Shown: positions 1 to 6,833 of the stretch, piece by piece
Layout: every line of letters begins with the position of its first letter
Position numbering within the stretch: position 1 is the first letter of the stretch
NCBI GenBank assembly: GCA_028141885.1
Contig: JAOIQU010000006.1
Span: forward strand, 1-52,375
DNA: 52,375 bases
Origin: Flavobacteriales bacterium
GTDB taxonomy: Bacteria; Bacteroidota; Bacteroidia; Flavobacteriales; UA16
Direction: 5' to 3'
Notes under the pieces: generated by a model
What the model saw: only the letters and a program-made list of their open reading frames with translations
What the model was told of the DNA's origin: nothing
Database searches by the model: none
Position numbers and translations under genes: made by a program

Positions 1-2
1 TG

Positions 3-1004
3 ACGGGCACAAGCCGAGGTGCGGCCTACGACAGTTTGGCCAAACACCCTTGGAAACCCTTATACAACCGGGCGGTCAGAGGGGCCTACAGACCGGGTTC
101 CATTTTCAAGATGGTGCAAGGCCTGATCGGTATGCAAGAGGGAGTCATTTCTGAGCGCACGCACATTGTGTGCAACCGCGATGTCATCGGTTGTCACGGG
201 GCCCACACCCAAGACGATTTGCGCAGGGCCATTGTCCACAGCTGCAATCCGTACTTCTACGATGTGATGCGTCGCATGGTGAATCAGCATCCCAACTTGG
301 ACAAATTTGACAACGCCCGACTTGGTCTCGGCTGGTGGACAGAGCGCATCAAAGACTTTGGGTTGGGCACGGATTTGGGAGGGCATGTGCCCGGCACGCG
401 ATCCGGGTTGGTGCCAGACACCACGTACTACGATAAGATCTATGGACGTCGCCATTGGACCTTCCGAACCATTTACTCCATCAGCATCGGCGAAGGGGAG
501 CTGCTGGCCACGCCTTTGCACATGGCCAATTTGGCCGCAATCATGGCGAACAAAGGATGGTACATGGAGCCACACCTCATTCGAGACATTGGCGGCAAAG
601 GCAAGCCAGAGTCGCTTCAAGTCCGACATGAGGTCGGCGTCGATGCCATGCACTTTGAGCCCATCTTGGACGCCATGCAGTTGGTGATTGAAGACAAAAC
701 TGGCACAGGCACACGCGCGTTCACCAAGGGCATCACCACGTGTGGGAAAACGGGGACGGTCCAAAATCGGAACCAAGCCGACCACAGCGTCTTCATGGCC
801 CTTGCGCCTCGGGAAAACCCCAAAATCGCGCTCAGCGTCTACGTCGAAAACGGCGGCGCAGGTGGCGAATGGGCCGCGCCCATCGCCGGCCTGCTCGTGG
901 AGAAATACATTCGCGACGACATCCGCGATGCCGCCAGAGAACGCCGCGTGATGGGCGCCACCTACCCACTGGATCCTGAATTTGTGGAATCCCAAGCGCC
1001 ATGA
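3..1004 (+). CDS. mrdA: Penicillin-binding protein 2, C-terminal part
   Basis: This is the transpeptidase domain of the class B penicillin-binding protein that cross-links peptidoglycan during cell elongation at the inner membrane. All three catalytic motifs are present: the nucleophile box PGSIFK near the left edge, the SxN motif as HSCNPYF, and the KTG motif in CGKTGTVQN. The frame is open to the left edge of the window, so about half of the usual ~600-residue protein (membrane anchor and pedestal domain) is missing. The apparent TTG start at 36 is internal and not a true start. The stop overlaps the rodA start in an ATGA, implying translational coupling with its SEDS glycosyltransferase partner, the usual mrdA-rodA arrangement. 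Confidence 0.95.
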   Translation, partial: TGTSRGAAYDSLAKHPWKPLYNRAVRGAYRPGSIFKMVQGLIGMQEGVISERTHIVCNRDVIGCHGAHTQDDLRRAIVHSCNPYFYDVMRRMVNQHPNLDKFDNARLGLGWWTERIKDFGLGTDLGGHVPGTRSGLVPDTTYYDKIYGRRHWTFRTIYSISIGEGELLATPLHMANLAAIMANKGWYMEPHLIRDIGGKGKPESLQVRHEVGVDAMHFEPILDAMQLVIEDKTGTGTRAFTKGITTCGKTGTVQNRNQADHSVFMALAPRENPKIALSVYVENGGAGGEWAAPIAGLLVEKYIRDDIRDAARERRVMGATYPLDPEFVESQAP

Positions 1005-2323
1005 TGAAATCTCGTCGCGCCTCCATCCTGTCGCAACTTGATTGGCCCACCTTGATGCTTGTCATCGCCTTGGTGACCCTCGGTTGGTTGAACATTGTGA
1101 GTGCCACGGCCGAGGCTGAGGTCGTTTGGGACCTGGGCGGCAAAGCTGGGAAACAGCTCATTTGGATGGGTGTATGCACCGTGTTGATGACGGGGCTTCT
1201 GGCTGTGGAAGGGGAATTTTACATTCGGACTTCCGTGCTGCATTACCTCGTGGTCCTAGCACTGCTGGCCGCTGTGCTGGTTGTCGGAAAGAAGGTGGGC
1301 GGCGCGCGGTCGTGGTTTGGGGTGGGGAGCTTTGGGATCCAACCGAGTGAATTTGCCAAAACGGCCACCTCCCTCATGGTCGCCTGGTACCTCAGCCGAG
1401 ATGAACGTCCCTGGCGCACGCTCAAAACTCGGTTGCAATCCTTGGCAATCATCGCCATCCCTGCGGGCCTCATTTTGCTTCAACCCGATGCCGGAACGGT
1501 GCTCGTGTTTGGAGGGTTTGTCTTTGTGCTTTACCGCGAAGGGCTCAGTGGCAACGTGCTCCTTTTGGGGGTGTCGGCTTTGGTGCTTTCGGTGCTGACC
1601 ATTTTGTTTGGTGCAAGTGAGAGTTGGTACCCGTTTGTGGGCATGGACACGGGCTTTTGGTGGCTCTTGATCTCCTTGGCGGTGTTGGGTGCACTGGTGC
1701 TCATGCTGGTCAGGGCAGCCACCTTGCCGCGCTTCAGGAAGCGAACCACCCGTTGGGGCGTTTTGCTTTTGATGGGAGGCATGCTCTTCTCGACTGGGCT
1801 TCACATGGGCATGGAGAACATCCTCAAGAAGCACCAGCGTGAACGCATCCACGTCTTGTTTGGCATTGACGTGGACAACCCCGATGCCGATTACAACATC
1901 CGTCATGCAAAAGCGGCCATCGGATCCGGTGGGTGGACGGGCAAAGGCTTTGCGCAAGGTCCAATGACCGCCTATGGCTTTGTGCCGGAGCAAGAAACCG
2001 ACTTCATCTTCTGCACCGTCGGCGAGGAATGGGGATTTCTTGGGAGCGCGGGTGTAGTGATTATGTTTGTGTTTCTGATTCTCCGAGTGTTGCACTTGGC
2101 GGAGCGGCAACGGTCTCCCTTCACACGCATGTACGCCTATGCCGTTGCAAGCATTTTGTTCATGCACGTGCTGGTCAATGTCGGCATGGTGCTGGGACTT
2201 GCCCCGGTCATTGGCATCCCACTTCCCTTTTTCAGTTACGGCGGCTCCTCACTGATGGGATTCACCCTGTTGATCGGGATCCTGTTGCGTTTGGATGGCG
2301 AACGCTTCACCATTCTTCGATAG
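1001..2323 (+). CDS. rodA: Rod shape-determining SEDS protein RodA
   Basis: RodA is the SEDS-family peptidoglycan glycosyltransferase of the elongation machinery. It polymerises lipid II and works as a pair with PBP2 in the inner membrane. The 440-residue product is highly hydrophobic with about ten membrane segments. It carries the FtsW/RodA signatures: FVPEQETDFIF followed by GEEWG, and the C-terminal PLPFFSYGGSSLM block. The ATG at 1001 overlaps the PBP2 stop codon, which fits the known mrdA-rodA pair. It is somewhat longer than E. coli RodA because of a longer middle loop (about residues 200-270), which is common in Bacteroidota. A short hairpin with a T-run follows the stop, so the cysteine genes downstream probably form a separate unit. 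Confidence 0.96.
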   Translation: MMKSRRASILSQLDWPTLMLVIALVTLGWLNIVSATAEAEVVWDLGGKAGKQLIWMGVCTVLMTGLLAVEGEFYIRTSVLHYLVVLALLAAVLVVGKKVGGARSWFGVGSFGIQPSEFAKTATSLMVAWYLSRDERPWRTLKTRLQSLAIIAIPAGLILLQPDAGTVLVFGGFVFVLYREGLSGNVLLLGVSALVLSVLTILFGASESWYPFVGMDTGFWWLLISLAVLGALVLMLVRAATLPRFRKRTTRWGVLLLMGGMLFSTGLHMGMENILKKHQRERIHVLFGIDVDNPDADYNIRHAKAAIGSGGWTGKGFAQGPMTAYGFVPEQETDFIFCTVGEEWGFLGSAGVVIMFVFLILRVLHLAERQRSPFTRMYAYAVASILFMHVLVNVGMVLGLAPVIGIPLPFFSYGGSSLMGFTLLIGILLRLDGERFTILR

Positions 2324-2342
2324 CCTTCGTCGAACTTTTTTT
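2316..2342 (+). terminator. Weak intrinsic terminator after rodA
   Basis: A 5-bp stem TTCGA/TCGAA (2316-2320 with 2330-2334) spans the rodA stop codon and is followed by C and seven T residues. The stem is short, so termination may be incomplete. It would separate mrdA-rodA from the cysteine unit. Confidence 0.35.
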
Positions 2343-2371
2343 GCCGTTCATTTGGACAAACCAAAGTTTCG
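2341..2371 (+). promoter_or_regulatory. Possible promoter of the cysteine leader and operon
   Basis: A TTG at 2341-2343 lies exactly 20 nt upstream of AAGTTTCG (2364-2371), a two-mismatch version of the Bacteroidota -7 box TAnnTTTG. Transcription would begin near 2376, about 10 nt before the leader ATG. The spacing matches the two best promoters in this window (sucA and the CBS operon), but the -7 box is degenerate. This is inference from position and consensus only. Confidence 0.3.
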
Positions 2372-2386
2372 TCTGAAATTGGGGTT

Positions 2387-2461
2387 ATGACTTTCACCAC
2401 AAACATGTGTTGCTGTTGCTGCTGTCCTCCGGACAGGGGCTTTGTGCGCATGCGTGGTTGA
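2387..2461 (+). CDS. Poly-cysteine leader peptide (24 aa)
   Basis: This short ORF starts with ATG at 2387 and stops with TGA at 2459. It encodes 24 residues, of which residues 8-13 are six consecutive cysteines using both codons (TGT TGC TGT TGC TGC TGT, 2408-2425). It is followed by Pro-Pro and a short basic tail. It lies between a possible promoter and a strong intrinsic terminator directly in front of cysM, so it has the anatomy of an attenuator leader peptide that senses charged tRNA-Cys. Poly-Cys leader ORFs upstream of cysteine genes are known in mycobacteria; I know of no described case in Bacteroidota. No Shine-Dalgarno sequence is visible, as is usual in this phylum. Translation is inferred, not shown. 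Confidence 0.7.
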   Translation: MTFTTNMCCCCCCPPDRGFVRMRG

Positions 2462-2523
2462 AGGATCCTCTTCAAAACGTAACCTCAAGAAGCCCTCGTT
2501 CGTAACGGGGGCTTCTTTTTTTT
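2408..2523 (+). promoter_or_regulatory. Putative cysteine-responsive transcription attenuator
   Basis: The region combines the six Cys codons with alternative RNA folds. Fold A is a hairpin CTGTCC/GGACAG (2422-2427 with 2431-2436) that can extend to GGGC and overlaps the last Cys codons. A second hairpin TTGAAG/CTTCAA (2458-2463 with 2470-2475) covers the leader stop. Fold B is the terminator at 2487-2523. Fold C pairs GGGGCTT (2436-2442) with AAGCCCT (2490-2496), which would destroy the terminator arm. A ribosome stalled on Cys codons would melt fold A, free GGGGCTT and favour fold C, allowing read-through into cysM when cysteine is scarce. The pairings are seen in the sequence; the switching mechanism is inferred. 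Confidence 0.6.
2487..2523 (+). terminator. Strong intrinsic terminator just upstream of cysM
   Basis: The hairpin has 14 continuous base pairs (one U-G) and a 3-nt loop: arm AAGAAGCCCTCGTT (2487-2500), loop CGT, and a complementary arm ending at 2517, with a run of eight T residues ending at 2523. It ends 13 nt before the cysM ATG at 2537 and lies after the leader stop. It cannot serve rodA well (about 165 nt away), so it is best read as a regulated terminator of the cysteine operon. Confidence 0.85.
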
Positions 2524-2536
2524 GACCCAAACTGCG

Positions 2537-3466
2537 ATGACCGCACCCATTCTTGACCCCAGACTCGGCACCCTTGACGAACTGCGTTGGCACGTCGGCA
2601 ACACGCCCCTGCATCCCATGCTCCACCTGAGCCCCAAGCCAGGTGTGGAGATTTATGCCAAGCTTGAATGGCAGCAGTTTGGCGGGAGTGTGAAAGCCCG
2701 GCCCGCATTCAACATCCTGTACAACGCAGTGGCCTCGGGTGCCCTCCGTGGACGGCGTCTGCTCGACGCCTCTTCCGGCAACACAGGCATCGCCTACGCC
2801 ATTTTTGCTGCCGCGGCTGGCATCCCTGTGACCTTGTGCATTCCCGAGAACGCTTCCAAGGAGCGCAAGCACATTTTGCGATCGCTCGGGGTGGAATTGA
2901 TTTTGACGAGTCCCTTTGAAAGCACCGACGGCTCCCAAGACGTGGCCCGCGAGCTCGCCCAGTCTCAACCCGACCGTTACCACTACGTGGACCAATACAG
3001 CAACGACGCCAACTGGATGGCCCATTACAACCACACCGGTCTGGAACTGTGGGAAGAAACGCACCATCGCATCACGCATTTCGTGGCCGGTTTGGGCACC
3101 ACGGGGACCTTCACAGGCACCGGAAGACGCCTCAAAGAACTCAACCAGGACATCCAGCTCGTGGCCCTTCAACCTGAGACCGCCTTGCATGGCCTCGAGG
3201 GATGGAAGCACCTCGAAACGGCACGGGTGCCCAAAATTTTTGACGCCACTGTACCAGACGAAACCCGTCTGGTCACCACGGAGGCGAGCTACACCATGCT
3301 GAAACGCGCAGCGAAAGAAGAAGGATTGTTGATCAGTCCCTCCGCTGCCGCCAACCTCGCCGGTGCTGTGCAACTCGCCGAAGAAATCGAAAAAGGTGTG
3401 ATCGTCACCGTGCTGGCCGACGATGCCACCAAGTACAGCGAAGTCATTGAACGTATCCTGCCATGA
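2537..3466 (+). CDS. cysM: Cysteine synthase, CysM type
   Basis: This PLP-dependent beta-replacement enzyme makes cysteine from an activated serine and a sulfur donor. The 309-residue product has the PLP lysine K53 in GGSVKARPA, the substrate loop SSGNTG (79-84), the phosphate-binding loop GLGTTGT (185-191) and ISPSA (residues 266-270) near the PLP ring nitrogen. The stretch THFVAGLGTTGT is nearly identical, from memory, to mycobacterial CysM, which uses O-phosphoserine and the CysO thiocarboxylate. Neighbouring JAMM protease, CysO and MoeZ genes support that role. I chose the ATG at 2537, because the in-frame TTG at 2522 lies inside the terminator. The stop overlaps the next start in an ATGA. 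Use of O-acetylserine with sulfide cannot be excluded. Confidence 0.93.
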   Translation: MTAPILDPRLGTLDELRWHVGNTPLHPMLHLSPKPGVEIYAKLEWQQFGGSVKARPAFNILYNAVASGALRGRRLLDASSGNTGIAYAIFAAAAGIPVTLCIPENASKERKHILRSLGVELILTSPFESTDGSQDVARELAQSQPDRYHYVDQYSNDANWMAHYNHTGLELWEETHHRITHFVAGLGTTGTFTGTGRRLKELNQDIQLVALQPETALHGLEGWKHLETARVPKIFDATVPDETRLVTTEASYTMLKRAAKEEGLLISPSAAANLAGAVQLAEEIEKGVIVTVLADDATKYSEVIERILP

Positions 3467-3912
3467 GTTTTCTTCCGCTTGACATCGACCCAAAAGCCCT
3501 TCAGGCCATGACCGACCACGCCGAAGCTGCCTTTCCCAATGAATGCTGCGGCTTTTTCTATGGCTCGGAGGACGGCAGCGTGCGGTCCGTGACCACCTCT
3601 ACGGAAGTGATCAACAGCAAGGAAGGCGACCAACGCCGGCGATTTGCCATTTCTGACATGGACTACCTCCGGGCGGAACGGCACGCGGCGAAAGAAGGAC
3701 TCACCTTGCTTGGGGTGTACCACAGCCACCCTCTGCACCCGGCGATTCCGAGTGAATACGATTTGGCCGTGGCCCTTCCCTATTTCAGCTACATCATTGT
3801 CAGCGTGCAACCCGAGGGCACGGCCCATGTCCGCAGCTGGCAACTCGACGACTCCAGACAATTTGACGAAGAACACATTGTGGCGCTCCCTGACAACTTG
3901 AAGGTCGCCTGA
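3463..3912 (+). CDS. mec: JAMM/MPN+ metalloprotease, Mec type
   Basis: This is a zinc-dependent JAMM-family peptidase of 149 residues. The full metal site is visible: E27 in FPNECCG, then H87-S-H89, seven residues, S97, two residues, D100 (HSH-x7-S-x2-D). In mycobacteria the equivalent Mec+ releases cysteine from the CysO-cysteine adduct. In other bacteria, relatives trim extra residues from the C-terminus of sulfur-carrier proteins before activation. Because the CysO encoded next ends in Gly-Gly-Ile, this enzyme may do either or both. The start overlaps the cysM stop (ATGA), so it is translationally coupled. It is cytosolic, with no signal peptide. Confidence 0.92.
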   Translation: MSFLPLDIDPKALQAMTDHAEAAFPNECCGFFYGSEDGSVRSVTTSTEVINSKEGDQRRRFAISDMDYLRAERHAAKEGLTLLGVYHSHPLHPAIPSEYDLAVALPYFSYIIVSVQPEGTAHVRSWQLDDSRQFDEEHIVALPDNLKVA

Positions 3913-3946
3913 TTCCAACGAAACTACAACACACAACATTCCTGAC

Positions 3947-4222
3947 ATGGCTCAATTGATCATCCCCACACCCCTCCGCAAATTCACGGACGGCCAAGGC
4001 GTATTCACCGAAGAGGCCGCCACCGTGAAAGAGCTGCTTGCAGCACTCGTAACGCAACACCCTGGCCTCAAACCGCATTTGTTTGAGGACTCCCGCAGCC
4101 TCCGAAGCTTCATCCGCGTGTACGTCGGCGACGAAGACATTCATGCCCTGCAAGGCGAAGACACTGCGCTGCAACCCAACGACGAAGTGAGCATCATTCC
4201 AGCCATTGCTGGAGGCATTTGA
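3947..4222 (+). CDS. cysO: CysO-like sulfur-carrier protein (ubiquitin fold)
   Basis: This 91-residue MoaD/ThiS-family protein is expected to carry sulfur as a C-terminal thiocarboxylate. The C-terminal stretch NDEVSIIPAIAGGI is the classic tail of the family, with Gly89-Gly90. Unusually it ends with one more residue, Ile91, directly before TGA. Adenylation and thiocarboxylation need a free Gly-Gly end, so the last residue should first be removed, probably by the JAMM protease encoded 34 nt upstream. Thirty-four nucleotides separate it from that gene and 12 from the adenylating enzyme. A role in molybdopterin synthesis (MoaD) is less likely because no moa genes are nearby. Confidence 0.9.
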   Translation: MAQLIIPTPLRKFTDGQGVFTEEAATVKELLAALVTQHPGLKPHLFEDSRSLRSFIRVYVGDEDIHALQGEDTALQPNDEVSIIPAIAGGI

Positions 4223-4234
4223 ACCCTTTCCCAC

Positions 4235-5398
4235 ATGGAACAGATTCAATTCAGCAAAGAGGAACTCGAGCGTTACAGCCGGCACCTCATCATTCCCGAA
4301 TTCAACATCGAAGGGCAGCGCAAGCTCAAAGGCTCGAGTGTTTTGGTCATTGGGTCAGGTGGTTTGGGATCACCCCTGTTGCTCTACCTCGCGGCCGCCG
4401 GGGTGGGCCGCATCGGCATCGTGGACTTTGACACCGTCGACGCCAGTAACTTGCAACGTCAAGTGCTGTTTGGCATTCAATCTGTGGGTGCGCCCAAGGT
4501 GGAGGCGGCGCGAGATCGTTTGGCCTCCCTCAACCCTCACATCACGATTGAGGTGCACAACACCAAATTCACAAGCGCCAATGCCCGTGAATTGGTGCGT
4601 CAATACGACGTGGTGGCCGACGGCACGGACAACTTTCCAACCCGCTATCTCGTCAACGATGCGTGTGTGCTTGAGGGCAAAGTGAACGTGTACGCCAGCA
4701 TTTATCGGTTCGAGGGCCAGGCATCTGTGTTCAACGAGTTGCTGCCCGACGGCATGCGGGGGCCCAATTACCGAGACTTGTTCCCTTCGCCGCCCCCTCC
4801 TGGGCTTGTGCCGAGTTGTGCTGAAGGCGGAGTGATTGGCGTGCTGCCAGGGATTTTGGGCTCGCTTCAAGCGCTCGAAGTCATCAAGGTCATCACCGGC
4901 GTGGGCGACACCTTGAGCGGGCGTCTGTTCCTGTTCGACGCCACGGGCTTCACCACGCGGACGATGAAGGTGCGGAAGGATCCGCGCAACCCCCTCAACG
5001 GCGAAAACCCCACCCAAACCGAGCTCATCGATTACGACCAGTTCTGCGGCATCGGAGTACCGACAGCGCAGGAAAGGGCCGTTGACGCCATCGACGTTCA
5101 TGAGCTCAAAGCTTGGCGTGACAGCGGCAAAGACCACGTGCTGATTGACGTGCGGGAGCCCTATGAATTTGGCATTGCGGAAATGGGTGGAGACCTCATT
5201 CCCTTGGCCACGGTGATTGAAAGTACCGCCCGCATTCCCAAGGACCTTCCCGTGGTCGTGCAGTGTCGCTCAGGCGCGCGGAGTGCCAAGGCGATTCGTC
5301 AACTCGAAGACGCCCATGGATACACCAACCTCGTGAACCTCACAGGAGGCATTTTGGCGTGGCAAGAACACATTGACCCGTCGCTGGCTCGCTATTGA
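4235..5398 (+). CDS. moeZ: MoeB/MoeZ-like adenylyltransferase fused to rhodanese
   Basis: The 387-residue protein has an N-terminal E1-like adenylation domain (about 1-265) and a C-terminal rhodanese domain (about 285-385). It should adenylate the C-terminus of the sulfur carrier and transfer sulfur to it from the rhodanese persulfide. Visible motifs are the nucleotide loop GSGGLGSP (40-47), NLQRQ (72-76), DGTDNFPTRY (129-138), VPSCAEGG with C195, and the rhodanese active loop CRSGARS with C344. The two CxxC pairs that bind zinc in MoeB are absent; DPRNPLNGENP (249-259) occupies the second site. This matches mycobacterial MoeZ, which activates CysO, in domain plan. It is the last gene of the cysteine unit, and a hairpin follows. 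Confidence 0.92.
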   Translation: MEQIQFSKEELERYSRHLIIPEFNIEGQRKLKGSSVLVIGSGGLGSPLLLYLAAAGVGRIGIVDFDTVDASNLQRQVLFGIQSVGAPKVEAARDRLASLNPHITIEVHNTKFTSANARELVRQYDVVADGTDNFPTRYLVNDACVLEGKVNVYASIYRFEGQASVFNELLPDGMRGPNYRDLFPSPPPPGLVPSCAEGGVIGVLPGILGSLQALEVIKVITGVGDTLSGRLFLFDATGFTTRTMKVRKDPRNPLNGENPTQTELIDYDQFCGIGVPTAQERAVDAIDVHELKAWRDSGKDHVLIDVREPYEFGIAEMGGDLIPLATVIESTARIPKDLPVVVQCRSGARSAKAIRQLEDAHGYTNLVNLTGGILAWQEHIDPSLARY

Positions 5399-5479
5399 GT
5401 GAGTTTGGCACGGTCTGTGGGGGAGTAAGTGCGCCGGCCTTTGAAGGTTTTGGTTGGGCTGGCGCAGGATTGTAGACGC

Positions 5480-5508
5480 AAACGGGGCTCCATGTTGGAG
5501 CCCCGTTT
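5480..5508. terminator. Bidirectional hairpin between moeZ and sucB
   Basis: A perfect 13-bp stem (AAACGGGGCTCCA and its complement) with a 3-nt TGT loop lies between two convergent genes. The T-runs outside the stem are short on both sides, but the position and the GC-rich stem support a shared terminator. Confidence 0.75.
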
Positions 5509-5529
5509 CACGTTTTGAGCCTGTCGCAT

Positions 5530-6804
5530 TCAGAGACCCAGCAACACCTCAGTTGGGGTCTTGCCTCCAAACAACATGCGCTCGGGATTCTCAATCATTT
5601 CTTTGATCATGTACAAGAATCCAACGCTCTCCTTGCCGTCCACAATGCGGTGGTCGTAGCTGAGCGCCACGTACATGATGGGGCGGATTTCCACTTTGCC
5701 GTTGATGGCCACGGGACGCTCCACAATGTTGTGCATTCCGAGGATCGCACTCTGCGGTGGGTTGATGATGGGCGTAGACAGCATGGAGCCAAACACACCA
5801 CCGTTCGTGATCGTGAAGGTTCCGCCTTGCATCTCGTCGACGGTGAGCTCCCCGTCGCGAGCGCGGATCGCCAAGCGCTTGATTTCGGCTTCGATTTCGG
5901 CCAAGCTCATGGTCTCGGCGTTTCGCACGACCGGCACCATCAATCCTTTGGGTGAGCTCACCGCAATGCACACGTCAGCGTAGTCGTGGTAGATGAGTTC
6001 TTTGCCGTCGATTTGGGCATTGATGGCAGGGAATTCCGCTAGGGCCGTCGTCACCGCTTTCGTGAAGAAACCCATGAACCCAAGGCCCACGCCGAACTGC
6101 TCACGAAACGCATCTTTGTGCTTTTTGCGCAAATCCATGACGGGTTTCATGTCCACCTCGTTGAAGGTGGTCAGCATCGCCGTTTCGTTCTTCACAGAGA
6201 CCAAACGCTCCGCCACCTTCCGGCGCAGCATGCTCATCTTTTCGCGGCGGGTGTCGCGGCTTCCAGCCCAGCCAGAGCGAACGTTGCTCGCGTCGAAGCC
6301 GGCGGCCAGAGCAGCCAGCACGTCTTGCTTCAAGACACGGCCGTCCCGCCCTGTCCCTGGAACCGACCCCGCAGGCAACCCCGCATCGGCCATGGCCTTT
6401 CGGGCGGCTGGAGAGGCGTGCCCTGTTGCGTGGCTTCCGCCCGTCGGCGCTGAGGCCACAGGGGCCGGAGCTGGTGCAGGAGTTGGCGCGGGTGCCGGTG
6501 CCGCCTTCGGAGCGGGAGCCGCTTCAGGCTTCGGCGCGGGGGATGCAGCACCTGCAGGACGTTCCGCATCCGTGTCAATCAAACAGCACACGTCCCCCAC
6601 CGCCACGGCATCACCTTCTTCTGCCTTGAGCGTGATGACACCTGCTGCTTCGGCAGGCAATTCGAGGGTCGCCTTGTCCGAATCCACTTCGGCAATGGCT
6701 TGGTCTTTGTCAACGTAGTCGCCGTCCGAAACCAGCCAAGTGGCGATTTCCACTTCAGAGATGCTCTCTCCGGGGCTGGGGACTTTCATTTCAAGAATCG
6801 GCAT
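5530..6804 (-). CDS. sucB: 2-oxoglutarate dehydrogenase E2, dihydrolipoyl succinyltransferase
   Basis: SucB is the lipoyl-bearing core of the 2-oxoglutarate dehydrogenase complex and transfers the succinyl group from lipoate to CoA in the TCA cycle. The 424 residues show a lipoyl domain (about 1-75, lipoyl lysine in DSDKATLE near 43), an Ala/Pro-rich hinge (about 85-120), an E3/E1-binding domain (about 127-170) and the acyltransferase domain with DHRIVDG (384-390, catalytic His385 and Asp389). The single lipoyl domain fits SucB rather than the pyruvate dehydrogenase E2. It lies 29 nt after sucA on the same strand and is presumably co-transcribed. Its E3 partner may be the lpdA at 14139. Confidence 0.96.
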   Translation of the reverse strand: MPILEMKVPSPGESISEVEIATWLVSDGDYVDKDQAIAEVDSDKATLELPAEAAGVITLKAEEGDAVAVGDVCCLIDTDAERPAGAASPAPKPEAAPAPKAAPAPAPTPAPAPAPVASAPTGGSHATGHASPAARKAMADAGLPAGSVPGTGRDGRVLKQDVLAALAAGFDASNVRSGWAGSRDTRREKMSMLRRKVAERLVSVKNETAMLTTFNEVDMKPVMDLRKKHKDAFREQFGVGLGFMGFFTKAVTTALAEFPAINAQIDGKELIYHDYADVCIAVSSPKGLMVPVVRNAETMSLAEIEAEIKRLAIRARDGELTVDEMQGGTFTITNGGVFGSMLSTPIINPPQSAILGMHNIVERPVAINGKVEIRPIMYVALSYDHRIVDGKESVGFLYMIKEMIENPERMLFGGKTPTEVLLGL

Positions 6805-6833
6805 GATCGTGTCGTTGGGTTGTCTGATTCAAG

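Noticed and set aside
60..995. Long open frame (311 codons) antisense to the PBP2 gene
   Set aside because: It mirrors PBP2 codons on the other strand and has no recognisable domain. PBP2 shows all catalytic motifs.
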